From the NCBI GenBank assembly GCA_022478985.1, contig JAKSZP010005677.1:1-64000 (forward strand): a stretch of DNA of 64,000 nt. The letters run 5' to 3'. A model generated the notes under the pieces. It saw only the letters and a list, made by a program, of their open reading frames with translations, ran no database searches and had not been told where the DNA came from. Each line of letters starts with the position of its first letter. Position 1 is the first letter of the stretch. Of this stretch, positions 45,894-57,555 are shown in pieces. Both the position numbers and the translations under genes were made by a program. This DNA comes from Massospora cicadina (Eukaryota; Entomophthoromycota; Entomophthoromycetes; Entomophthorales; Entomophthoraceae).

Positions 45894-46397
45894 TGTTAAC
45901 TTTTGGCAGTATTGGTTCAATCCGCCAAGCTTGTTGCACAGGATACTTACCACTGAGCAATGGACGGACAATATGGAGATCGCCAATCCTTGTTAAAACC
46001 ATTTATAAAATATGGAACTATCGCCCCTGTTGACACATTTATTATATATATAGAAAAGCAGAACCTCTCTGCAGACTACTAAAAACCTCCTCTTCTCATT
46101 CCATCACTCAACTCTTTTTTTTAGTACTAGATGGTCCATCACTCAACTCTTACCCTTGGTATTCTTAGTCAATTCCAACCCTTCCGCTTAGTAATCTCCT
46201 ATTTGTTACTTTTAGGAGCTTTCATTCTATCTCAAGGTTTTGGTGGAATTCTCATGATTCACCAAAATATTGGTACTACAATTGATTTGCTTCAAATCAA
46301 TATAATCCTCCACTCAATATCGAGGCTCACCTTGACTCATATACTACAATACGCTGGATATATGGCTTATTGTCCAGTCATATTAATTATTTTAACA
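45894..46397 (-). repeat. 5' LTR of Gypsy B
   Basis: Starts TGTTAACTTTTGGCAG, ends TTTTAACA. Contains the 19 bp micro-insertion 46117-46135. For minus-strand transcription it is the promoter LTR. Confidence 0.88.
46117..46135 (-). mobile_element. Micro-insertion of the beta2 3' end in the B LTR, 19 bp
   Basis: TTTTTTAGTACTAGATGGT between perfect 16 bp repeats CCATCACTCAACTCTT (46101-46116, 46136-46151). The other B LTR shows the empty site with one copy of the target (CCACACAACTCTT near 29270-29282). Confidence 0.92.
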
Positions 46398-46429
46398 TTT
46401 TTTAAATTACAAGAAACCAGTCATTTAAA

Positions 46430-48180
46430 TTGCACCATTTCTACACAATGTTAATGCACTCAACGTCTGCTTCCCCAGCTTGGGGTGGTGGTGCACCACC
46501 TTCTAGCGTATTTCAGCCACTGCCAAGGTATGCTGAGGCTAGCTCCAATAGCCCTCTTATTGCTATTGGGCGTTATGTCCTACCTCAGGACTTGGCTCAT
46601 CACCTTTCAAGCTCCCAGGCAGTGCTCTGAATATCCTTAAAGCTCCCTCAGAGCAACCTGAAATTCTGCCTTTGAGTCAAGTATATGAATCTTTTCCTTT
46701 ATGCTAATGCAGCCATCATCAAGATGGCTAGGGTTATTTATAAACCTGCCAGATTATTAATTTTGCCCCTTCAAGTTGTATTTTGAACCTGGCTTTACAT
46801 CTGAAGCCCATGCAATGGCAGCAGCTAAGCTGAAGTTAATATATAAAGAAACTAACATCGATGAATCCCCCCTTGGGTTGGGACCATCTAGTACTAAAAA
46901 AAATATCTATATAAAGAAATAACAATTCCCACCATTCATACGTGGCTTCCAGATAAGGCCACTCTTGTGGTTCAGGTTTCCAGATTGCCCTCACATCTTT
47001 CTTCCAAACGCTTTCACCATAAAATCACGGAGGTTTTGTTGCTTATAGCGCTGACCTCATGTTGCAGTTCGTGGTTCCAAATGGTGCAGATCATTTAGAA
47101 GGGCCTCATGCTTTTGCAACAATATGCCCTTTCCACTGGGACACCCACCTCACTATACCCACATACTATGATCAGTTCTGCCCCTGATCATCTTTTTTGG
47201 GTATTCATTAAAAATGGCCGTGACATCTGTCCCTTGTGCTTCAAACTTAATTATTTAAAGCACAAGTGACCGCCAGTTTATGTTGCAGCTGCTTCCACCG
47301 ATCCTCCTTCCAATGTCAGCCCTGCTGCTACCTTGATAAGATTTTATGAATGGGGCTCAATTCTTCCTCCCCCTACCTCAACTAATGCTGGTGCTGCTCC
47401 CAAAGTTCCAGCCAATTAGAGTTCATCAGGTAAGGTCTTTCCTGAGCAGGTTGCTGCTCAGGTTTCAGCTGAATTGCCATGGTCAACTTTTCAAAATCAA
47501 TTAGCTACCACCACCCTCCAACTCCTATTGCTGACCCAGCTCTGGCTGAATAAAACTCATTTGAGGCTCTTAAATGGAAAGATGATGCGTATTAGGATTA
47601 TGGTATAAGCCTGATTTCTCCTGGGAGGAATTTTTTGAACTCACAATTTGACTCCCACTGCTATTTTCGCTCTCAAAATGGCTTTCTTATTCATTAAAAC
47701 TAATAAAATGGCAGTTGAAGAAGCTGCTGCCCCTACCAACTCTCTCCTCCGCCAGATTCTCCATGTGGCGATGACCAATTTGTGATGGTATTCTCATCCA
47801 TAACTTCCCCTAGGATTTCCCTGAATATGCCAAATACAAAAATTAAGGAGCTCTCATGTACTGCAAGCTGCGCTTGCATCAATTCTGAAAAAAGCTTCTT
47901 TTTTACCAACTATCCCAAACCTGACAATGCATCAATTCTTTTACTTTTGTGCCTGCACTTATTAAATTTTCTGAACATTAACTTTTTTAGTACGTTAAGG
48001 TGATGCATACTACTGGCCTCATTGATAAAAACCCGCACCTATACCTCCTTTTGCCTCATGCTGCAGATTCTATGACTCATTTTGTCCACCATGGTCCACC
48101 ATTTGAAGCAAATGCCAGACAAAAAATTTCCCCAAAGTCTCTTCCCCATCTGATATGACTTCCTAGGCTGATAGCGAGGT
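46430..48180 (+). pseudogene. Beta2 zinc-knuckle protein, plus-strand copy
   Basis: N-terminal ASPAWGGGAPPSSVFQPLPR near 46465-46525, YVLPQDLAHHLSSSQ near 46572-46616, then decayed. The knuckle at 47228-47269 reads CPLCFKLNYLKHK and a stop: His is Tyr and the last Cys codon is displaced. The C-terminal part has KMAVEEAAAPTNSLLRQILH near 47705-47765 and YLLLPHAADSMTHF near 48035-48080. Same domain order as beta1 but with a different C-terminal half. Confidence 0.65.
46858..46907 (+). mobile_element. Micro-insertion of the beta2 3' end inside a beta2 copy, about 50 bp
   Basis: GAATCCCCCCTTGGGTTGGG, ACCATCTAGTACTA and an A tail, between imperfect repeats TATATAAAGAAACTAACA (46840-46857) and TATATAAAGAAATAACA (46908-46924). 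The only micro-insertion in plus orientation. Confidence 0.8.
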
Positions 48181-48581
48181 GTTACATTATGAAAAAATTA
48201 TTTTTAAAAATAATACCTTTGTATGGTTTACCACAAATAAAGATGCGTGAATGTACCCCCTTTTTGGGTTGGGGCCCACTAGTACTATAAAAAATTAGAG
48301 ATGTAAAAACTACTGTCAATGGAGTGTATCCCACTAAGGTTCATATTGGTATATTTCCCTTGCACCTAGTCCTCTGTGGGTATATCTGTCTCAAGACAAA
48401 TAGCCACAAAAATATATATCATATCTATATAAATTACTTCAGCACCATTGTTCCAAGGAAAATTATATAATATCAATATCATCAAAAAGCTGTTCTTGTG
48501 CCAAAATTGGTGATTCATATAGCTGCAAACTTACTGAATTATGTTTTTGAATTATTTAAATCCCAGTTTCATAAAATCAGG

Positions 48582-48989
48582 TATCAACTTTGGTAAGCAT
48601 TATAGGGTTGATAATTTGGCTGGAAAGCAATGAGTATCAGCTTTGATAGGCCTTGAAGGGTTGATATTTAGGTTGTCAGGCAGTGGACAACAGCTTTGGT
48701 AATCTTTGAAAAGCTGATATGTGGTTGGCTTAAAGTGATCATCCTCTTTAGAGCCTTGAATTGTTGGTATTCAGATCAGCAAACAGTGGGTATCAGCTTT
48801 GGTAAGCCTTTAAGGGTTGGTATTTGTGTTGGCAGACAGTGGTAATCATCTTTGATAAGCCTTGAAGGGTTGATACTTAGGGGCAGACAATATCAGCTTT
48901 AGTAATCAATAAATTAATAGATGTTTAGTAGACTGCGATTATCAGCTTTTGTGAACCATGAAAGGTTAGTATTAGACAGCAGTCTTGGG
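48582..48989. repeat. Degenerate minisatellite, about 52 bp period, 8 units
   Basis: Units start at about 48582, 48635, 48687, 48739, 48791, 48843, 48891 and 48940. Consensus parts: TATCAGCTTTGGTAAGCCTT, GAAGGGTTGATATTTRGGTT, GGCAGACAGTGG. The period is constant (53, 52, 52, 52, 52, 48, 49) while the sequence has diverged. Confidence 0.85.
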
Positions 48990-49699
48990 GGAATGAAAAT
49001 AGAAAGCGTAACCTAAAAAAGGTATACCTTTCACCTTATGATAGAAAACTAATGAGCATGTATATGTCTTAGTTAAGTATCTCTCAAAATCTTCTGTACC
49101 AAATCAATTATTGTAATGCTGTGATATCACCATTGTGTTTTATATTTATCTTTTTATAAGAAGACAACTGGGATTTTTATATAACTAAGTGATTGGCTGG
49201 ATTGGCCTATATTATAACTCTGAGCAACAGCAACAGGTGGCTGATAAATAGGTACAAAAATAAATTGAATTAAAATTTGAATAATTAAAAACTAATTTAA
49301 GGAGATTTAATAAATCCTTTTATAAATAAATATATTGTTAAAATATGTAATTATAATTGCTTTATAATTTTTGTCCAAATAAATGAAACATTATTTCCAA
49401 ACATATAGTAATTTGAGGTGGGCTAACCTGGGGATAATATTGCACCAATTGGTGAAAAAAGGGATTATAAACTAGTAAGAAAGGATGATAAATCCTTAAA
49501 TTCTTCACACACAGCGTTCTGATAGGCCAGGAACTCCATGAACCGCCTTGATATTTGCTATCTTGTTTTTGGGGCATTAACGCGCAACTCCATTAATTAA
49601 AAATTGCCCACTCCCAAAATTCATATATCAGATATGAACTTTGGAGGCAGTGGTCATTGAGTCCATTTCTACCACTTTTCTAAAAAAACCCTAATACCT
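48990..49699. other. AT-rich flank, possibly 3' untranslated end of LINE alpha-prime
   Basis: Only a 71-codon minus-strand frame (49362-49577) with no known domain. The 48294-48581 stretch before the minisatellite is also without signal. Confidence 0.4.
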
Positions 49700-49885
49700 T
49701 CCTTATACTTTACCAATAAAAAACATTGTTAAAAGGGAATGGCGGAATGGGAGTTTTGTTTATAATAAAAAAAGGCAGGGACAAATGCTGCTATTAGCAT
49801 TGTTGACTATTCCTGGTCAGTGATCGCCATTGCTAGCCACAGTTCTAGCATCAGCAGGCTTACACAACATAAGATTTTAAGTCTC
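49700..49885 (-). mobile_element. 3' segment of LINE alpha-prime beyond beta1
   Basis: Minus strand: CTGTGGCTAGCAATGGCGAT and on to CCATTCCCTTTT. Matches 59600-59790, where it directly follows the RT C-terminal region. Confidence 0.7.
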
Positions 49886-49907
49886 AAAGTTATTTTGTTT
49901 TATTTAA

Positions 49908-51821
49908 TTGAGGTAAGCTGACCAGAGGACGGACATTACCAAACTAAAAACTAAAATCATAATAAAAATTAATGATTCAAACAAAACGCCCAAAATGGAT
50001 GGATTGATTGAATCATACCTAACAAATATTCAACCAGGTAGGTAGCGAATATTGCTATCCCTCCATGGTGGATGAGGAGGGGGGATCAGGGGGCCTGTCT
50101 TTGGCCGCATCCATCTCATCCCAGAGTAGGGTGCGTGTTAAGGCAGATAGTAAGGGTGTGGGGGCATTTGCTGGTATGGGGTTCAATATCCTTGATGACT
50201 GGAACTTCTGAATAGTTGCCAGCCATCATAATGCCTTCGATGTATCTGGCCAAAGCGTCTTCAGCTTTGAGGTGGGCATCTGGGAGTTTAACAAATGTGG
50301 CAATGTTGGTTCAGGTTATTTTTTCTTTTGGATTCTATGCTACCATTACCACGTTCTTGATGGCTTCAGTGACATTTTTGTGTAAAGTTTTCATATTGAT
50401 CTTACTTTGTGTAGTAAGATCTTTGGGAATAACAGGAGGTGGAATTCCTCCTGCAAGCGCAGCCACAGATTTGGTGGCAGCTTTATGGAGAGGACGGCAA
50501 TCTAGTGTGGCATCTGCTTCTACTGCAAGCTGGTGGTAGCTGTAGAATGGTTTGACTTTAGGTTGTGGACATATTTCTGAGGCAGAAATTTTGCATCCCA
50601 TTCTGCGTTACAGAGCCACTCAACTTGCTTTGATAGTTATTTATTAACGTTACCTGATTTGTCAATTTTATCCAATAATTCCCATGGGTTTTGGTTGAAT
50701 TGGATTGGGGAATCAGCATACGGTTGAGGTTTTTTTGATTCATTTGTGGAAGCATGGGATCGAACTGGGATCCAATCTGATGCTTGATTGGAGGAATTAT
50801 TTATAGCATTGGGGTGGGGAGGAGGCTGATTGGTGGCTGCAGGTGCAGCTGCTGCATCAGGATTTGGGGGTGGAGGAGGTAGGATTGTGCCCCATACCTG
50901 AAAATGTACAGGGTGGGCATCAGATTGGAGGTCAGCGGATGAGTCATCTGATCCATCTGTCATGGTTGAGTAGGGACATTTTCATTTTGAGTGGTCTAAC
51001 TCAAAACATGATGGACAGATCATCCACCCACCCTTGACGTGGGCCCAAAACGGATGGTTGGGCACTGAGGGAATAATGATGCGCGGTGGAATTGCCACCA
51101 CAATTTTACTAAATTCAGGGCTTATTGTGGCATATGCCCAAGGCCCAGCAAGTCGTGTGGCCCCATTTGGGACCACAAATTGTAGGATGGGGTTGGAGCC
51201 ATAGGCTGCCAAACTGGCCATCAACTCCTGGTGGAGCACTTCAGGGGGAGGTGAGTGGGCAGGCCAGCAAACTGGACCACCAAAGTGGTGTCTGCTGGGA
51301 GCTGAGTCCAAGTTGTGGGGAGAGGGGTTCCCTGGAATACCTGGGGCACAGTTGCTGCAGTGGCAGCATCAGCTTCGCAGGTGAAGCTGAGTCGAAATAC
51401 CCCTTGTAGGGGTGGAAATTGATAAATCTGGCGGGTATCATCACCTCCTGTGCCATTTCAATAATGGCTTGGTCGTGGTATGGGAATAGTTTCCCATATT
51501 CAACCCTTAGGCTGTAGCGCATGTTGATCTGGGGGAGCACATGGGGGCAGCGTGGTACCGCTTGGGTATGAGCAAGGTGGGCGTCCAGGTCCTTTGGTGG
51601 AACGAATTGGCCCATGGGTTTGGAATGACTGGGTGAACCAGTCCTAGCGCGTTTTCCTGCTGGACAGAAAATGGCGGGGTGAGTTTCATTGATGCCCCAC
51701 GCTGGAGCAGTTGGAAGAGAATCTGAGAGCATTGGAGCAAAACTACTACGGGCAAATATGATTTGTTTTTTTTAAATTCATGTAATTTAGCTTGGAAAGT
51801 TACGCCAAGCAGAAAGAGCAT
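49908..51821 (-). mobile_element. Beta1 element, copy 2, inside LINE alpha-prime
   Basis: 1.91 kb, collinear with 6273-8197 and with the same 3' end (GCTTACCTCAATTAAA on the minus strand). A degenerate 22 bp repeat flanks it (AAAGTTATTTTGTTTTATTT at 49886 and AAAGTTGCATTGTTGAATTA at 51822; 16 of 22 positions agree). Same orientation as its host LINE. Confidence 0.78.
50100..51735 (-). pseudogene. Beta1 zinc-knuckle protein, copy 2
   Basis: Best preserved beta protein. Minus strand, three overlapping open pieces. 51241-51732 has the N-terminal LPTAPAWG, FVPPKDLDAHLAHTQAV, VEYGKLFPYHDQAIIEMAQE, FINFHPYKGYFD. 50982-51311 has TTLVVQFAGLP (possible RRM-like strand), PPEVLHQELMASLAAYGSNP, FWAHVKGGW and the knuckle CPSCFELDHSK, stop, KC (50976-51017). 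50637-50963 is a Pro/Asn/Ser-rich linker. 50335-50601 has KINMKTLHKNVTEAIKNVV. Estimated original length about 550 residues. No catalytic motif. Confidence 0.7.
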
Positions 51822-51869
51822 AAAGTTGCATTGTTGAATTAAAGATTATCCGGGGGCAAATGACAGGAG

Positions 51870-54800
51870 TTCAGCTTTAAAGCACCCAGGATAAGGCGTG
51901 AGAATTTGGTATTCTTTTCAAACTGATTGGAGAAAATCCTGATCATTCTTATGCAAGATTTTTGTATTTAGGTGCTTGTGTCTCATTTGCTTAGCCATGA
52001 TCACCAAGTTTATTATATATATTAGTGGTAAAGGTGGCTCAGAGCTGTTTCAGCCGATGGTGCAGCATTTTTTCAAAGAATAGGTCTTAAGATGAGCGTA
52101 AGTATGGTGGCAATTGTCTGTCAGAAAGTAACAGCTTCATTGTGGGCCAATATATTTTTAATTAGCGCACTCAAAATATTGGCGGCCAACGTCTTCTTCA
52201 CTTTCAGTGCACACCAGGAAATCCTTATAAGTGTAATTTAAGTCACGATCCTTAACCATTTTGATGACCTGTTGTAGAATCCGCCAGGTGAATAACCTTA
52301 GTTGCAGGTAACCTGTTTGCAAATGAGGCCATCTACCAACTCCCTGAGATTGTAGTTGGTATCATGCCCCTCCTTTGACTAGTCGCTACTAATTTGTGGG
52401 CAAGTTGGTAATTTAAGTTGGTTTCCTGACTTCAAAGTGTTTGTTTCTAAAAAAAGTTTCTTATTACCTTGTCAGCAAATTTGTTTCTAATATGATTGCT
52501 CTCCTCCCACGTTGTTGCTGTGTTAATTTCTGAGTTGCAGTATCCAATAACCCATAAGTTTTAATCAGGTTCCCGCACCATAAATTGACAACAACTGAGT
52601 AGCTGAAGCATGTTATTGTATAGTCAAAGTATTAAGGCTCTTCAGCTGAACGGCAGCTTTGGGCGAGTCACCATCCATTCACATAAGGAGCATAATGAGA
52701 TGGGTTCAAGCACTTTACATATCCAATCCCAGTTGATGACCATCATGATCTGGGCGGCGCGTGTGCATCTGTATCACATGGTTAGTCAAATTGGTCCAAA
52801 TCTACCAGACGTGAGTTTTAAGGTTAATGAGGCCCATACACCCTTCTTTCTTGATCTTAAACAGAGTTTTTAGGGTTATGTCACCACTTTTGGTTTGTAG
52901 CAAAAAAAGTGCAAATAAACAACTTTGTCTTGCACTCCAGCGTTGGGCTCATTGGTAGCACGCGGGCTATGTACCAAAGCTCTTTTAGGATGAAAACGTT
53001 GATTGCTTGATTTTTTGAGGTTTAGGCGCGCATAATATCAGTAGGACATGTGGGGCAACATTTTGATAAGCATTGCTTGTTCTATATCTTTGGACTCCAG
53101 GCCCTTTTTGTTGATTAAGATCACCAGGTATCAAAACTTTTGTGTTGGACATAGGGGAGTCAAGCTAAATGGTGAGTTAAATTTTAAGCTGCCAATCTTG
53201 ACTTAAAAATCTTCTATATATGATGCTTGTGTTTAATGAAAATTGGTAAGAGCTGGTAAGCTCTTAACCGCCTTAAAGTCATTTTTGGAGCTAATCCCTA
53301 CCATCATGTCATCAGAAAAGGCCTGCATATTGATGGGCCATTTGTTGAAATGATACCCTGGAGCTTCATCTCTGCCGCTGCCAGCTGAATGTTTTTGGAA
53401 ATTTGAAAAGGATTGGTGACATGAGATTGCCTTGGCAGAGGCTCTTCCCAATAGGAAACACATCCATTAGACCATTGGTTATGATAAAGTTAGTTATAAG
53501 TCCTGAGTAAAAATGGTGATCCAGGATAAAAAGTTGTCAGGAAATCCAATCACTTTCATAACAACGTGCAGTAATGACCATGATACTCAATCATTGGCCT
53601 TCTCCATTCCTAAAAACATGAGATAATCATCCTCATATCATAATGTGTCCTTTAGGAGTTTTGGATGGATCTGATATTCTCAGATATATTGAGTACCCTT
53701 CAATGAACATTCATTGGTCTTTTTGAAGTGTAAGAGGCGTCATAAGCATCAGGCAGTTTACTAATATATGCATAAGAAGCCTATAGTCACTATTTGAGAG
53801 GGCTATCAGGCGCCAGTTATGAAGCTTTGATCAAATACCCTCATTGTACAAAAGGATAATAAGAGTCTTACGTCCCCCTGGTATTTGCACCCAAATTATA
53901 TTAAGTGGTTTTATAGGTGGCGAGCTCCAGTGTGATGCAGTCACATATTGCGTTGAGCATCTCCATGCACATGTTGTTGGGGCTTAGAGCCTATCCTTTT
54001 AGTGACTCCTTCAGCGCTTGCTAAACTTCTTCAACGGTTACTTTGGTAGTGAGATTCCGCTTATCTTAAGCTGTACACTCCTGTAAAACCAGCTTGTTCC
54101 TATCAATAAGGGATTCAGTTGTCAATTTGTAGGTTTCGCGCTATCAGAAAAGCTTGCTGTAGAAGCCCTCAGCTCTGTACTTGATAATTGTTGGATTGGT
54201 GGAAGCTTTGCTGGTTGGTGTCTTGACCTGCCGTATCTTAGCCTGGTATCTGATTTCCTTGAGGCTTACCATGCTCTCTTTGGTCATCATTCCCAACAGG
54301 ATTTGATGCTGGTAGGTGTCATCTGTTTGGTGATCAAAGTCCTATATTGTAAATAGTGCTTGGTATTGTTTATGCGTCTTCCAATAGTCACTACATCATT
54401 ATTTGCTATCCCACTGCATAAGCCTCAAGGTTACCAGTAAATCCTACTGCTTCTTCACTGTGGCAGTTTGCTTTATGCTTTGTGATTTTCATAGCTGATG
54501 CTGTCTCGTTTTAGTTTCTCCTTAATTTTTACCCAATGGTTTAGTGGATCCATATCAGGTTGGTGGTTCAGATGAGCGACAATGCAACTAATCTTCTTTA
54601 TACGGGTTTGTACCATTTTGTTGTCCCTTAGCATTGAAATAGTTATTTGCCGCTCATCACTTTGGGAATATTCATATCAATGGCACCTGAACAATCGTGT
54701 GGTCAATCTCTGCATTGATGCTGACCTTGCTGTTAGAGGTCAGGGGCCTGATGTTGTTTGAAACCAGAACATATTCTAGATGGGAACCATTCATTGACTT

Positions 54801-55650
54801 TTTATACATTCTTATGTCTACATTTTAAGGTTCTCAGTATTGTCATCCTCTTTATCTAATGTGAGGCACATCCTCAAAGTCTCTAGGTATACTAGCGTAA
54901 CATTAGACTTATAGTTGGGTTGCCCGCTTGTCAGGAACCTGTATCAGCTTGCATTTGTTCAGAAGTTCAGGTATCCTGATATTACTGTATCCTTCTCAGT
55001 TTGCACTTCTGACAGGAATTTCTATAAATTTTTTGTAAGGCTTTGGTGATGCGTAATTCTCAATCACCTTGAGATTTGTTACAGTGTCGTTTTTGTGTAA
55101 ATGGGCCACTAGGGTCCTGATAGCATGTTTTTTCTACACAAACTCCAGGTCTAAGTTTTAGCTTAATGTGACAATTGCAGAATAATACATACATACCACT
55201 TGGTGGCTGATCTAAAAGAAATTATAGAAAACTTTTTGCGCCATGGAATGAGCTTAATGGCAGTTCTTTTTTGTATGGTCTTGAGTCTTGGAAATAAAGA
55301 TCAGGTCTATATATTAATTATCTTTTTAGTGGTATAATTTTATCACCCTTGTCTAAATGCTAGCTATCCCCCTAGCATTTTTGGTTGCAATTATTATTTT
55401 CAACTTCTTACCGCGCATTTATGAGGCTGTTTGGGTTTATGAATGGAGTCAAAGATAGAATTTAGTTTTTGGTGGTGGACGCTGAAGCTTGGCGTGGTAG
55501 TGGATATAATCAGATATGCAGTTTATTGAGATACAATTATGTTACTGACCATTTTATTCAATGTGAACTATGTTGCCATCCCCATTTCTTTACCAATCAG
55601 TAAAGATGTAGTTTGATTAAAAATGTGTGCTACTCCTTTGAAGATGGGGC
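51870..55650 (-). pseudogene. LINE alpha-prime ORF2: endonuclease and RT
   Basis: Minus strand. The endonuclease part is decayed (a DHTIVQVPL-like end near 54690). RT: VEEVQQALKESLKG near 54020, NWRLIALSNSDYRLLMHIL near 53760-53820, FLGMEKAND near 53600-53625 (expected DMEKAFD), LCQGNLMSPILF near 53415-53450, catalytic AFSDDMMVGISSKNDF near 53275-53325 with both Asp intact. After RT: EGCMGLINLKTH near 52820-52860, and a Cys/His block KDFLVCTESEEDV near 52165-52205. Many stops and shifts. Confidence 0.75.
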
Positions 55651-55699
55651 TATGCAGCTGCTTTGATAGTGGACGCCAGATAAATTAAAGTGTCACTAG

Positions 55700-57133
55700 A
55701 GAGTTTTTAAACAGATTTGGTATGCTTGCCTTTATATTGACCACTTGATTTTACTGACTTGCCAACGCAAGGTTCTTTGGTGGGGACTTACTGACACTAA
55801 ACTTTTCAGCGCTGGTTGCCACTTTCATGTCAGCCTTTGCTTTATGAGGTTTTCAGGCGTTTCCTTTGGCGCCACCTTTTTCAAGCACTCCTCCTCTTTT
55901 TTAGCCTATTATTTCAGGGTTGGGTTGGGCATAATAGTTTTGGGGATCACTCACTCACCTAATTTGTAAGCCTCTGGATTTGGTTTATAAAAAGGTCAAT
56001 TTTAAGCCTAGGAATGTTTTGCCATTTCCTGTTCTGATGCCTCCTTATAGATGGCATCAAATTTTTACAGTTAAATTTAATATCCACAATCTTTTTGATA
56101 TTTTACAGAAGCCACTCCTTGGACTTGGGCTAGAGGAATGTTTTTGACCTGACCTTTGCAACCTCTTTGATAATCATACTTTTGTTTTTGGGAAATTTTC
56201 CTTTTTATGATAACACTGGGTTATTGTATTCCTTTTCTGGCAGCAGAACTGTCATAATTGCTTTGTGTCCTCTTTCTGATGTAGACTATGCAACTGTGGC
56301 TCAGGATGCGGATAAACCTGGGGAGAGTGATCTTTTTGCCCTAATCCAAGGCGTCAGTTTTTAAAGCGCCTCCACTGAGCAGGGGAAAGGGCATTTAGCA
56401 ATATATTTGCCGCCAGTTTGAAAGAACTTGCAACCCTTATTGTATTATGATACCCCAGCTTGGATGGACTCAAAGATACATTCGCACTTGCAGTCCATCA
56501 GTAAGTCTTAAAAAGTACCCAAATGGATGTTTGTTTTTCATATTAGGTCAGTTTGTTTGCAGGAGGATCCCTAGCACATGACCCCACATCCATGAGCTTT
56601 TTGCAGTCAAGCTTACCAGGGATCAAAATGTTAAATTAACTGCATTCTGGCACCCATTGGTGATTTTAATCTCCACCTTAAATCTTATCAAACTCTTGGT
56701 AGATAGCTAAAAATTAAAACTGACCACATCTCCTACTTGACCATTTGGAGGTGTTTGCAGATGAAGTCCTATAGGTGCAACTTTTTTTTAGTACTAGATG
56801 GTCCCTATAGGTGCAACTTTGACAAATGGTTTTTAGAGAATTCACCACTGATTAATTTGTAGATGAAGTCAATATGTCTGCTGGTGCTATTCCACAATTA
56901 TTTCTTTGAATAATTCATCTTCCGCATTGTATGTCTTGGTTTCAAGGAGGGCTTTGGGCCTTGGCGTAATTTTCCCTTCACTATCAATTATTCACAATAT
57001 GTCAAGTGCTAAATCCCTGATTAAAAAAGTCCTTGACTTATTGTATCTGGATGCCTTGCTTGTTGATATTAAAAACAATTATTATGTCAATCTCCAGGTT
57101 TTTCCAGCCTTGTGCTTCAGCCATACTTTACTA
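55700..57133 (-). pseudogene. LINE alpha-prime ORF1, decayed
   Basis: Minus strand, from an ATG at about 57133 (MAEAQGWKNLEID). Basic segments such as ITPRPKALLETKTYNAEDEL near 56910-56975. No intact knuckle seen. It stands in the ORF1 position before the endonuclease and carries a micro-insertion at 56785. Low similarity to LINE alpha ORF1. Confidence 0.45.
56785..56803 (-). mobile_element. Micro-insertion of the beta2 3' end in ORF1 of LINE alpha-prime, 19 bp
   Basis: TTTTTAGTACTAGATGGTC between perfect 17 bp repeats CCTATAGGTGCAACTTT (56768-56784, 56804-56820). Confidence 0.92.
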
Positions 57134-57160
57134 TAAGGCACCCTCCCTAAAAATAAACAA

Positions 57161-57555
57161 AACATAATACAAAGAACTTATAATTCAAAAAGAACAAACA
57201 TATCTGGTTTTTCTTATTTTTGATTATATAAAATCAGAAAATAATTTTTAGAAATGTAAAAGTGGTATATATGACTTTAGTTGAAATATATATCACTTTG
57301 GCTAGGAAATTTGATATTATCTTGATTGATGCAATAGGATTAGAAAATTTCATGTAAGAGATTGATGGTTACTTTTTTTAATTACCCCAATTACATACTA
57401 TAATTATCAATGGCCATCTACAAACTTAAATTAGTTTATGTATTTAGTTGATCTGATTGGTTTGATTACATATTGAACTTTTTAATGGCCACCTACAATA
57501 AATAGTTAATCTATGCATTTAGTAATTTGATCAATTTAATAAGGATTAAGTTTAC
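57161..57555. other. AT-rich spacer between beta2 and LINE alpha-prime
   Basis: No open frame, no recognised repeat. It may hold the 5' untranslated part of LINE alpha-prime. Confidence 0.45.

Larger units (their letters stand above)
29062..46397 (-). mobile_element. Gypsy B, interrupted by Gypsy C and a solo A-like LTR
   Basis: LTRs of 458 and 504 bp with TG..CA ends (29062-29519, 45894-46397) and a TTTTT duplication on both sides. Minus-strand order: PBS, gag, protease, RT, RNase H, integrase, PPT. Removing Gypsy C (33883-42170) and the solo LTR (43320-44343) leaves about 8 kb. Inserted near the start of a beta2 element. Confidence 0.85.
46398..48293 (+). mobile_element. Beta2 element, long copy (start lies left of Gypsy B)
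   Basis: Plus strand, about 1.9 kb (plus about 75 bp at 28985-29061). Homologous to the reading at 57556-59400. 3' end GGGTTGGGGCCCACTAGTAC then TATAAAAAA. No RT or endonuclease. Contains its own micro-insertion at 46858-46907. Confidence 0.7.
49700..57160 (-). mobile_element. LINE alpha-prime, minus strand, interrupted by beta1 copy 2
   Basis: Order on the minus strand: ORF1 (57133 to about 55700), endonuclease, RT, C-terminal zinc-binding region (to about 51870), beta1 insertion (51821-49908), then a 3' segment (49885-49700). The 3' segment is contiguous with the C-terminal region in the copy at 59580-60640, which proves the interruption. About 5.5 kb without beta1. Related in plan to LINE alpha but of another family. 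Confidence 0.75.

Noticed and set aside
48582..48989. CRISPR-like array
   Set aside because: Units are adjacent and diverged along their whole length, with no constant repeat and unique spacer alternation.
50041..57133. A three-ORF LINE with the CCHC protein downstream of the RT
   Set aside because: The copy at 59580-60640 shows the RT C-terminal region contiguous with the 49700-49885 segment, so the CCHC unit at 49908-51821 is an insertion.
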